A DNA stretch of 7,537 nucleotides from JBARRO01 sp049644265 (GCA_049644265.1 JBARRO010000266.1:1-7537); one strand, 5' to 3'; shown: positions 1 through 5,225, counted from the stretch's first letter. The notes: generated by a model from the letters alone, not told the origin. Numbers and translations are program-made.

Positions 1-25
1 CCGCCATGCTCCATCTTGTGGCGGG
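1..25. repeat. Short hairpin repeat, copy 1 (cut by window edge)
   Basis: These 25 bases are the exact reverse complement of 5502-5526. The element can fold on itself, because CCGCCA at the left pairs with TGGCGG at the right around a loop containing CTCCATCTTG. Two perfect copies 5.5 kb apart in opposite orientation mark it as a dispersed repeat. It is directly followed by the ATTCC-type repeat at 25-38. Its left limit is unknown because the window starts here. Confidence 0.8.
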
Positions 26-38
26 GAATAATGGAATA
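25..38. repeat. Left inverted copy of the ATTCC-type repeat
   Basis: GGAATAATGGAATA here is the exact reverse complement of 492-505, just after the four-helix-bundle gene. The pair forms a 14-bp perfect inverted repeat enclosing the gene, its ribosome binding site and its stop codon. Only one partial unit is visible on this side, against seven units on the right. Confidence 0.7.
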
Positions 39-49
39 AAAACGGCTGC

Positions 50-56
50 AAGGAGG
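50..56 (+). promoter_or_regulatory. Strong Shine-Dalgarno site for the four-helix-bundle gene
   Basis: AAGGAGG ends four bases before the ATG at 61. It is the only near-perfect ribosome binding site in the window; the other genes have weak or no sites. It supports the start chosen for this gene. Confidence 0.75.
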
Positions 57-60
57 GGGC

Positions 61-471
61 ATGGAGTACACGAAGCGGCACAACATTAACCGCGGTTACA
101 TGAAACTTGAGGTGTGGGGCAAGGCAGTAGAGCTTCTAGCTCTTATTGACAGAATCCTGAAGAGCATAAGAAACATCGATTTCAAATTGAGATCTCAGAT
201 TCTTGATTCTACGCAGTCCATTTCCTCAAATATCGCCGAAGGTTACTGCAGAAGAACAATTAAGGAATATCTTCAGGCACTCAATGTCGCCCTTGGCTCT
301 TCAGGTGAAAGCATGACAAGAGTCGTTGGATTGCGAACAATCAACCTGGTGAGCGATGATTTGTTTGAGGAGTTTGACAAGCTGCACTTTGAAGTCGAGA
401 ATAAGCTCCTCGCGTTGGTGAAATCCTTGCAGGCTAAACGGAGAAGCGGCAGCTGGCTGGAAGAGTTCTAG
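61..471 (+). CDS. Four-helix-bundle protein (23S rRNA intervening-sequence protein family)
   Basis: This 136-residue protein carries the hallmarks of the four-helix-bundle family (S23/IVP, PF05635/TIGR02436). An opening segment KLEVWGKAVEL lies near residues 15-25, followed by the family core at about 44-84 with RSQILDSTQSISSNIAEGY and then RRTIKEYLQALNVALGSSGE. Two further amphipathic helices follow at about 98-125, and the tail is basic then acidic. Length is normal for the family (about 115-135). Known members are encoded inside 23S rRNA intervening sequences in Leptospira and Coxiella, but most are stand-alone genes of unknown function. They are structurally related to Avd, the accessory protein of diversity-generating retroelements. 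No rRNA or reverse transcriptase is present here, so neither role can be assigned. The ATG at 61 is supported by the Shine-Dalgarno site; a second Met at residue 14 is a less likely start. The gene is bracketed by inverted copies of a repeat (25-38 and 492-505). Confidence 0.92.
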   Translation: MEYTKRHNINRGYMKLEVWGKAVELLALIDRILKSIRNIDFKLRSQILDSTQSISSNIAEGYCRRTIKEYLQALNVALGSSGESMTRVVGLRTINLVSDDLFEEFDKLHFEVENKLLALVKSLQAKRRSGSWLEEF

Positions 472-492
472 CAATCCAAAGCCGGCGGGGCT

Positions 493-756
493 ATTCCATT
501 ATTCCAAAATCCAGACACTTCCCAGCCATTCCATCATTACCATAGACCCAGCCCTCCTCATCCATTCCAATATTCCAAAGAATCAGACATCTCACGGCCA
601 TTCCATCATTCCAAATCATGAGACTCCCCCTGGCTATTCCACTATTCCAATAAGTCAGGTCCTTCCACAGCCATTCCATTTTTCCAAGTACTTGGACTTC
701 TCCCCCGCTCGTCCTCAGTTATTCCACCATTCCAAATCTTCAGACGTTCCTCGGCC
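493..756. repeat. Degenerate tandem array, seven units of about 36 bp
   Basis: ATTCCA boxes begin at 493, 528, 564, 600, 636, 673 and 721, giving spacings of 35, 36, 36, 36, 37 and 48 bp (48 is 36 plus 12). Each unit reads roughly ATTCCA, two bases, ATTCCAAA, about four bases, CAGAC, then a C-rich stretch ending in GCC. The second box is imperfect in units 2 and 6. Units diverge at many positions, so the array is old or under weak constraint. The same unit recurs at 4143-4227 and inverted at 25-38. No unit contains a unique spacer, so it is not CRISPR. Confidence 0.85.
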
Positions 757-1130
757 ACCTCTTTCTCAAAAATGAATACGCGTTTGCGTATTGCTCTTTT
801 CAAAGAACTCTTGTAACCTTCCAGTAGGGCCACTCCCTGGCCGGCTTCAGTTACACAATCCCGGAATTCTCGTGACGTTTCAATCCCCCTCTTCCCAAAG
901 AACGCTCCAAACAATTGCCGTCATTGCTCTCATCTACCTCTCCCTCTTTTCCTTTTTTGTCTTTCCGGAAATTGTCGGATTTCTCATGCTCGTGGTCTCC
1001 GCTGCGTGCGTGAACCGGATCGAAAAAACCCTCGATAGCCCAGCTCGAAACAATGCCGCTGTTCATCAACAGGACCAGGCCCGGCCTGCCCATCCTGTCG
1101 TGAAAAGAGTCGCTTGAGTCTGCAATGAAG
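757..1130. other. Intergenic region with no convincing gene
   Basis: A plus-strand frame at 791-1117 would give 108 residues with one strongly hydrophobic stretch (around TIAVIALIYLSLFSFFVF). Two minus-strand frames (851-1093 and 642-914) overlap it. None resembles a family I recognise, none has a ribosome binding site, and the minus frame at 642-914 runs into the 36-bp repeat array. The segment could be a decayed gene, but nothing here decides it. Confidence 0.5.
775..792. other. Hairpin with flanking T/A runs, possible weak bidirectional terminator
   Basis: AATACGC at 775-781 pairs with GCGTATT at 786-792 around a four-base loop. On the plus strand GCTCTTTT follows. On the minus strand CATTTTTG follows. 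The stem is short and AT-rich, so terminator function is only a possibility. It lies just beyond the last unit of the 36-bp array. Confidence 0.3.
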
Positions 1131-1230
1131 CACCCATGATTGGAAATCGTGGGCTGCTATTCCGCGTCATCCACGATTTGAAATCGTGGGCTGCTATTTC
1201 GCATCACCCACGATTGGAAATCGTGGGCTG
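1131..1230. repeat. Three tandem 37-bp hairpin units
   Basis: AATCGTGGG occurs at 1145, 1182 and 1219, an exact 37-bp period. Each unit has an inverted repeat of the form CCCACGATT, a three-base centre, AATCGTGGG, followed by CTGC; units 1 and 2 continue with TATTnCGC. Unit 1 has one T:G wobble (CCCATGATT), unit 2 has a TGA centre, and units 1 and 3 have GGA. The block ends about 60 bp before gmd, so it lies in that gene's upstream region. It could be a REP-like element or a regulatory structure. Confidence 0.88.
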
Positions 1231-1266
1231 CCACCACTTCAATCCCCAATTCCTCCTCTTCCCTTT

Positions 1267-1274
1267 TAATTTTG
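1267..1274 (+). promoter_or_regulatory. Possible Bacteroidota-type -7 box before gmd
   Basis: TAATTTTG matches the TAnnTTTG consensus used by the Bacteroidota primary sigma factor. It would place the transcript start close to 1280, leaving a leader of about ten bases before the ATG at 1291. I see no good TTG-type -33 element at the usual distance. This is a weak call. Confidence 0.3.
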
Positions 1275-1290
1275 CAAAAATGTCCGTATC

Positions 1291-2457
1291 ATGTTTCCCA
1301 TGAAAAAAGCACTCGTTACCGGAATTACCGGCCAGGATGGATCGTATCTTGTTGAATTTCTTCTCAGCAAGGGCTATGAAGTCCATGGCATGATCCGCCG
1401 GGCAAGCACGTTCAACACGCAACGCATCGACCATATCTATTCGGACCCCCATAGTCCGAATGCGCGGATCTTCCTGCACTACGGCGACCTCTCGGATCCG
1501 GGACTCATTACGGAAATCATGTATAACATAAAGCCGGATGAGGTGTACCATCTCGGCGCCCAAAGCCATGTCCGCGTATCGTTCGACATGCCCGAATACA
1601 CGGGCGACATCACGGGAATGGGAACGACGAGGATTCTCGAGGCAATCCGGCGGAGTGGGGTAAAAACAAAGTTCTACCAGGCCTCCTCCTCGGAAATGTT
1701 CGGGAGCACTCCTCCACCTCAGAATGAACAAACAGCGTTCGAGCCGCAGAGCCCGTACGCCATTGCCAAGGTCTATTCGTACTGGATGACGGTCAATTAC
1801 CGCCACGCCTACAAGATGTTCGCGTCCAACGGAATCCTGTTCAACCACGAAAGCCCGCGGCGCGGAGAAACGTTCGTGTCGAGAAAGGTCACGAGAGCCG
1901 TTGCGGGAATCCTTGCCGGCCGGCAATCGAAAATTTTCATGGGAAATCTTGATGCCAGGCGTGATTGGGGGTTCGCCCCGGAATATGTCGAGATGATGTG
2001 GTTGATGCTCCAGGCAAGCGATCCCGACGACTACGTTGTCGGGACGGGAGAGAGCAACTCCGTGAGGGATTTCCTCGTTCGCGCATTTGCTTATGCCGGT
2101 GTCGAGGTCGAGTGGAAGGGGAGCGGTGTTCAGGAGAAAGGATACGTCAAAAGCGTCGATCGCCAAAGAGCCGATGTCGTGAAGGCCGGAGACTGCATCG
2201 TTGAGATCGACCCGCGCTATTTTAGGCCGACAGAAGTGAATTCATTGCGTGCCGATATTTCGAAAGCCCGCAAGAAGCTGAATTGGGAGCCGAGGGTCCA
2301 CTTTGCAGATCTGGTGAAAATTATGGTCGACCACGATATGCTCAACGCAGGGCTGGAACCGCCGAGAAAGGGAATGGAAGCGCTCGAAAAAGTCGGGCTG
2401 AAGTGGACAAACAGCGCATTCACCGCTCACGAAATGGTTCGGGGGGACCTTGGATAA
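1291..2457 (+). CDS. gmd: GDP-mannose 4,6-dehydratase
   Basis: This enzyme converts GDP-D-mannose to GDP-4-keto-6-deoxy-D-mannose with a tightly bound NADP cofactor, the first step toward GDP-L-fucose and related deoxysugars. The 388-residue protein is a full-length extended short-chain dehydrogenase. It has the nucleotide-binding motif GITGQDGSYL (Gly11, Gly14, Gly17), the RRAS segment near 37-40, HYGDLSD near 63-69, and QASSSEMFG with Ser133 and Glu135. Tyr156 and Lys160 lie in SPYAIAKVYSYW. The family signature NHESPRRGETFV lies at 185-196 and DPRYFRP at 307-313. All expected catalytic residues are present. An in-frame Met four codons later (1300) is an equally possible start, since neither has a clear Shine-Dalgarno site. 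The gene overlaps fcl by 8 bp, implying one transcript and coupled translation. The hairpin array at 1131-1230 lies just upstream. Confidence 0.97.
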   Translation: MFPMKKALVTGITGQDGSYLVEFLLSKGYEVHGMIRRASTFNTQRIDHIYSDPHSPNARIFLHYGDLSDPGLITEIMYNIKPDEVYHLGAQSHVRVSFDMPEYTGDITGMGTTRILEAIRRSGVKTKFYQASSSEMFGSTPPPQNEQTAFEPQSPYAIAKVYSYWMTVNYRHAYKMFASNGILFNHESPRRGETFVSRKVTRAVAGILAGRQSKIFMGNLDARRDWGFAPEYVEMMWLMLQASDPDDYVVGTGESNSVRDFLVRAFAYAGVEVEWKGSGVQEKGYVKSVDRQRADVVKAGDCIVEIDPRYFRPTEVNSLRADISKARKKLNWEPRVHFADLVKIMVDHDMLNAGLEPPRKGMEALEKVGLKWTNSAFTAHEMVRGDLG

Positions 2458-3388
2458 GCAATCAAAAGTCTACGTCGCCGGGCACAAGGGATTGGTCGGG
2501 TCTGCGATCGTCCGTGCGCTCTCGAGAGCCGGGTTCAAGAACATCGTCACCCGGACTCACGGTGAACTGGAATTGATGGAACAGCATGCTGTCGGGTCAT
2601 TTTTCGAAAAGGAAAAACCGGAGTACGTGTTCCTCGCTGCCGCGAAGGTCGGCGGTATCATGGCAAACGACACGTATCCGGCGGATTTTATTTACGACAA
2701 CCTGCAGGTCCAGACGAACGTCATCCATGCCGCCTACGAATACAAGGTTCGGAAGCTTTGTTTTCTCGGCAGCTCGTGCATCTATCCGAAGCATGCGCCG
2801 CAGCCCATCAAGGAAGAATATCTCCTCGACGGAAAGCTTGAGCCGACCAATGAGCCCTATGCGGTGGCGAAAATTGCGGGCTTAAAAATGTGTCAGGCGT
2901 ACAACCGCCAGTATGGGACGAATTTTGTGTCCGTGATGCCGACAAACCTGTATGGCCCGAACGATAATTTCGACCTTCAAAATTCTCACGTCCTGCCTGC
3001 CCTGATACGGCGGTTTGTCGAGGCGAAGCGGAACAACGTTCCGTCGGTCACGATCTGGGGGACCGGAAGTCCGAAACGCGAATTCCTCCACGTCGACGAC
3101 CTTGCAGAAGCGTGCGTTTTTGTGATGCAGAACTACAACGACAGCGAAGTGATCAACATCGGCGTCGGCGAGGATATTTCCATAAAGGACCTTGCTCAGC
3201 TGATCAAGCGAAAGGTCGGCTACACCGGTTCGATCGAATTCGACATCACAAAACCGGACGGTACGCCTCGAAAGCTGCTTGATGTCTCGAAGATTCATAA
3301 GCTCGGCTGGAAGGCAAGGATTGGGTTGGAGGAGGGAATAGGGGAGGTGATTGGGTGGTATGAGGAAAAAGCGCAGGTTAAGGATTAG
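2450..3388 (+). CDS. fcl: GDP-L-fucose synthase (GDP-4-keto-6-deoxymannose epimerase/reductase)
   Basis: This enzyme takes the Gmd product through 3,5-epimerisation and NADPH-dependent 4-reduction to give GDP-L-fucose in the cytoplasm. The 312-residue protein has the Rossmann motif GHKGLVGSAI (Gly11, Gly14, Gly17) and AAAKVGGI at 63-70. The catalytic set is Ser108 and Cys110 in GSSCIYP, Tyr137 and Lys141 in EPYAVAKIAG, and His180 in NSHVLPALIRRF. PTNLYGPNDNF lies at 164-174 and KREFLHVDDLA at 209-219. Length is normal and no key residue is missing. The start is a TTG codon at 2450 inside the end of gmd. It is preceded by a run of six G that may act as a closely spaced ribosome binding site and is followed at once by family-conserved sequence. 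The last residues (AQVKD) are encoded by a purine-rich repeat at 3375-3395. Confidence 0.96.
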   Translation: MDKQSKVYVAGHKGLVGSAIVRALSRAGFKNIVTRTHGELELMEQHAVGSFFEKEKPEYVFLAAAKVGGIMANDTYPADFIYDNLQVQTNVIHAAYEYKVRKLCFLGSSCIYPKHAPQPIKEEYLLDGKLEPTNEPYAVAKIAGLKMCQAYNRQYGTNFVSVMPTNLYGPNDNFDLQNSHVLPALIRRFVEAKRNNVPSVTIWGTGSPKREFLHVDDLAEACVFVMQNYNDSEVINIGVGEDISIKDLAQLIKRKVGYTGSIEFDITKPDGTPRKLLDVSKIHKLGWKARIGLEEGIGEVIGWYEEKAQVKD

Positions 3389-3395
3389 GTTAAGG
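3375..3395. repeat. Short purine-rich direct repeat at the fcl 3' end
   Basis: AGGTTAAGG occurs at 3375-3383 and again at 3387-3395, a 12-bp period, with weaker echoes (AAAGGTCGAGTTAAG) up to 3411. The first copy encodes the fcl C-terminus and the rest forms the short leader of the GIY-YIG gene. It resembles low-complexity intergenic sequence rather than conserved coding sequence. Confidence 0.55.
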
Positions 3396-3414
3396 TCAAA
3401 GGTCGAGTTAAGAG

Positions 3415-3735
3415 ATGGGGGGCTTGAAGGACTCATGGGTCTACATTCTTGAGTGTTCGGACGGTTCGTTCTACACTGGCCTGACGACGGATATTGATGC
3501 CCGCCTGTGGCAACACCACAGCGGATTCTATGATGGATATACCGCTTCTCGCCGGCCCGTCAAGCTCGTCTGGTGTGAAGACTTTGACGATATCGACCAA
3601 GCGATCGACATCGAGCGTCAAATCAAAGGTTGGACGAGGGCGAAGAAAAAAGCACTCATTGCTGGAGAATTTCAGCTCCTGCATGAGTTGGCGAAGTCAA
3701 CGGAAAAAAGATCGCGTCGATCGAAAAGGACGTAA
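3415..3735 (+). CDS. GIY-YIG domain protein (UPF0213/YhbQ-like)
   Basis: This 106-residue protein is essentially a lone GIY-YIG nuclease domain. WVYILEC at 8-14 is the GIY half and FYTGLTTDIDAR at 19-30 is the YIG half. Arg30 and His34 follow in the first helix, with RRPVKLVW at 46-53. Glu67, the likely metal ligand, sits in IERQIKGWTRAKK at 66-78, followed by LIAGE. The key residues of an active nuclease (Tyr10, Tyr20, Arg30, Glu67) are all present. Small proteins of this type are common in bacteria and mostly uncharacterised; some have DNA nicking or repair-related activity. The gene starts 26 bp after fcl, so it may be read through from that operon, but it has no obvious link to sugar metabolism. 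The C-terminal tail is very basic (KRSRRSKRT). Two bases of its TAA stop belong to the dispersed repeat starting at 3734. Confidence 0.9.
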   Translation: MGGLKDSWVYILECSDGSFYTGLTTDIDARLWQHHSGFYDGYTASRRPVKLVWCEDFDDIDQAIDIERQIKGWTRAKKKALIAGEFQLLHELAKSTEKRSRRSKRT

Positions 3736-3838
3736 CGTCATCCTGAGCGTAGTCGAAGGATGTTCTGGGGAGGTTTGAGTCAGCTCAGTACATGGTTCGA
3801 CTGCGTTCGCGAAGAACGCTCACTCCGCTCACCATGAC
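3734..3838. repeat. Two-hairpin dispersed repeat, copy 1
   Basis: The first 34 bases (3734-3767) are identical to 3869-3902. Hairpin A pairs CATCCT (3739-3744) with AGGATG (3757-3762). Hairpin B pairs CATGGT (3791-3796) with ACCATG (3831-3836) and contains an inner stem GCGTTC/GAACGC (3803-3819). The outer ends, GTCATCCTGAGC and GCTCACCATGAC, are also imperfect reverse complements. I recognise the CTGAGCnnnGTCGAAGG core as a widely spread bacterial intergenic repeat that often yields spurious translations. Confidence 0.85.
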
Positions 3839-3868
3839 ATTTGATTGTTATAGCGAACCTTAGAACCC

Positions 3869-4029
3869 AACGTCATCCTGAGCGTAGTCGAAGGATGTTC
3901 TGAGGGTTCCAACGGAGAAGACCTTCTTAGTACATGGTTCGACGGAGTTTACGCGCCGAAGGCGGGCCTGCCTACTCTACGAGTCTTCGACTCGATAGAG
4001 TCGTAGACCGCAGGCGGGCTCACCATGAC
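3869..4029. repeat. Two-hairpin dispersed repeat, copy 2, with internal insertion
   Basis: It starts with the same 34 bases as copy 1. AGTACATGGTTCGAC (3929-3943) and the closing GCTCACCATGAC (4018-4029) are also shared. Hairpin A uses 3874-3879 with 3892-3897. Hairpin B uses 3933-3938 with 4022-4027. The loop of hairpin B is longer than in copy 1. It holds a nested palindrome around CGAGTCTTCGACTCG plus GGCGGGCCTGCC and GCAGGCGGGCT arms, as though a second repeat had inserted there. Copies 1 and 2 are in the same orientation, 135 bp apart. Confidence 0.82.
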
Positions 4030-4142
4030 GCAGTTTTGTAGTGGATTACAATAAGAAACCAAGCGAAGCGGAGACCGGGAAAATGGCAAGAAGAGTTCCA
4101 ACAAGGAATGCATGAGCAGTTACCTCAGTTCGCATTACTACT

Positions 4143-4227
4143 ATTCCACTATTCCAAAAACCCAGACATCTCCAAGCCATTCCAATATTCCAAAAAATGC
4201 GCCCCAACCTTGTCATTCCACTATTCC
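4143..4227. repeat. Second array of the 36-bp ATTCC repeat, three units
   Basis: ATTCCA(C/A)TATTCC occurs at 4143, 4179 and 4215, an exact 36-bp period. The first unit matches the unit at 564 at about 29 of 36 positions, including CAGACATCTC. The second unit contains the ATG of the next gene and the third encodes part of its signal peptide, so this array runs from intergenic into coding sequence. Confidence 0.85.
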
Positions 4228-5102
4228 TCTTTTACTTGGCAGTCGCTCAATCTCAATCCACTCAAGTTCCTCGACATCTTAAATCTCTAATTACCACCGA
4301 GCGTCAATTCGCCGCCACCTGCCAAAAGACCAGCATCCGCGAATCGTTCCTGCAATACTTCGCCGACAGCGGCATCGTGTTCCGGCCGCATCCGGTAGTG
4401 TTCAAGGAATGGTCGAAGCAGAACCCGATCCCGTCGCCGAGACCAAAGGTCAAGCTCGAATGGGAGCCGATGTTCGGCGAAGTCTCCGCAGCCGGCGATC
4501 TCGGTTACGACGTGGGCCCATCCCGGTTCACCGATCAGACGATGAAAAAGAAACAAGTGAGCTATGGTTTCTTTTCATCGGTCTGGAAAAAACAATCTGA
4601 TGGAACGTGGAAGGTAGCATTGGATTTGGGAATTCAGGCGCCCAAGGAAGCTGCATCGTACTTCGGCAAGCCGCTTCAAAAAAGCGCATTCCCAACTTTA
4701 AACTTTAAACTTGAAACTCGAAACTTTCCTGGCATTCTACTCGCCCTGGACAGTTCTTTTTCCCGCCTCTCCGTAAACCAATCTCCTGTTGAGGCCTACA
4801 ACTCCTATCTCAGCACCGAATCCCGCATGCACCGAAACGGGGCCATGCCTGTCGTCGGAAAGACCTCAGTGAAATCGTACGTCTCGAAGACCGTCGATTC
4901 GTTGTCGATTGAGCCGATGTCTGGCGACATTGCATCGTCCGGCGATCTTGGATACACGTATGGAAGATATGTGCAGATGGCTCCGGAAATCCACAACAGT
5001 ACGATAGAGAAGGGTTACTACGTGCACGTGTGGAGGAAGGGCGCGGATGGGAATTGGAAGATCGTGTTCGATGTAACGGCGCCTGTCGCGGACACTCGCT
5101 GA
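4197..5102 (+). CDS. Probable secreted protein with two NTF2-like (DUF4440/SnoaL-type) domains
   Basis: The 301-residue product begins with a likely signal peptide: one Arg, then the hydrophobic stretch LVIPLFLFYLAVA, and a plausible cut near AQS at 17-19. Two related domains follow, at about 32-146 and 184-296. They share parallel motifs. SAAGDLGYDVG (97-107) matches ASSGDLGYTYG (246-256). GFFSSVWKKQSDGTWKVALD (124-143) matches GYYVHVWRKGADGNWKIVFD (273-292). This pattern of GDLGY, then VW(R/K)K, DG(T/N)WK and a closing strand is typical of DUF4440-type NTF2-like folds. These folds occur in small-ligand-binding or enzymatic proteins, so no reaction can be assigned. The linker (about 166-177) is encoded by a simple repeat at 4694-4727, and the signal peptide overlaps a 36-bp repeat unit. 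There is no Shine-Dalgarno site. An overlapping frame at 4108-4290 is less likely to be real. Confidence 0.78.
   Translation: MRPNLVIPLFLFYLAVAQSQSTQVPRHLKSLITTERQFAATCQKTSIRESFLQYFADSGIVFRPHPVVFKEWSKQNPIPSPRPKVKLEWEPMFGEVSAAGDLGYDVGPSRFTDQTMKKKQVSYGFFSSVWKKQSDGTWKVALDLGIQAPKEAASYFGKPLQKSAFPTLNFKLETRNFPGILLALDSSFSRLSVNQSPVEAYNSYLSTESRMHRNGAMPVVGKTSVKSYVSKTVDSLSIEPMSGDIASSGDLGYTYGRYVQMAPEIHNSTIEKGYYVHVWRKGADGNWKIVFDVTAPVADTR
4694..4727. repeat. Simple AAACTT-type repeat inside the NTF2-like gene
   Basis: The stretch consists of near-repeats of AACTTTA, AACTTTA, AACTTGA, AACTCGA and AACTTT, a period of about 7 bp. It is much more AT-rich than the gene around it and reads as TLNFKLETRNF. It falls exactly between the two NTF2-like domains, so it looks like intergenic-type sequence retained as a linker. 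Confidence 0.7.
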
Positions 5103-5146
5103 TTGCACGGATTCTCGCTGATGCGAGTTGGGAAATGAGTGCAATC
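5101..5146. other. Nested hairpin right after the NTF2-like gene
   Basis: GATTGCAC (5101-5108) pairs with GTGCAATC (5139-5146). An inner stem CTCGC/GCGAG (5114-5118 with 5123-5127) sits within it. CTCGCTGAT also occurs at both 5095-5103 and 5114-5122. The structure begins on the stop codon. There is no T-run, so it does not look like a standard intrinsic terminator, but it could end or stabilise the transcript. Confidence 0.5.
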
Positions 5147-5198
5147 TCGCCACGGGTGCAAATGAATAGGACGTCTTTCGTGTAATGAAGAGGAACCG

Positions 5199-5225
5199 TC
5201 ATCCCCACATGCTCCTAGTGGGGAT
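5199..5225. repeat. GTCATCCCCAC hairpin repeat
   Basis: ATCCCCAC (5201-5208) pairs perfectly with GTGGGGAT (5218-5225) around a nine-base loop. From memory this matches a dispersed repeat common in genomes of this type. It occurs only once in the window, so its repeat status rests on recognition. Confidence 0.5.

Noticed and set aside
61..471. Avd component of a diversity-generating retroelement
   Set aside because: The protein family is related to Avd, but there is no reverse transcriptase and I saw no template or variable repeat pair in the window.
484..760. CRISPR array, suggested by the 36-bp period
   Set aside because: Units are tandem and diverged from end to end, with no alternation of constant repeats and unique spacers, and no cas genes are present.
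791..1117. Plus-strand 108-codon frame with a hydrophobic segment
   Set aside because: It has no ribosome binding site, no recognisable family and an overlapping minus frame of similar quality; it is recorded as unresolved intergenic sequence.
1204..2166. Long (320-codon) open frame on the minus strand opposite gmd
   Set aside because: It lies antisense to a complete, motif-verified gmd, has no family resemblance, and is explained by the codon bias of the plus-strand gene.
3736..4140. Possible insertion sequence between the GIY-YIG and NTF2-like genes
   Set aside because: The two repeats have inverted ends, but there is no transposase frame and no visible target duplication, so they are treated as nonautonomous dispersed repeats.
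4108..4290. 60-codon plus-strand frame reading FHYSKNPDIS-type repeats
   Set aside because: It is a translation of the 36-bp repeat in another frame and ends inside the better supported NTF2-like gene.
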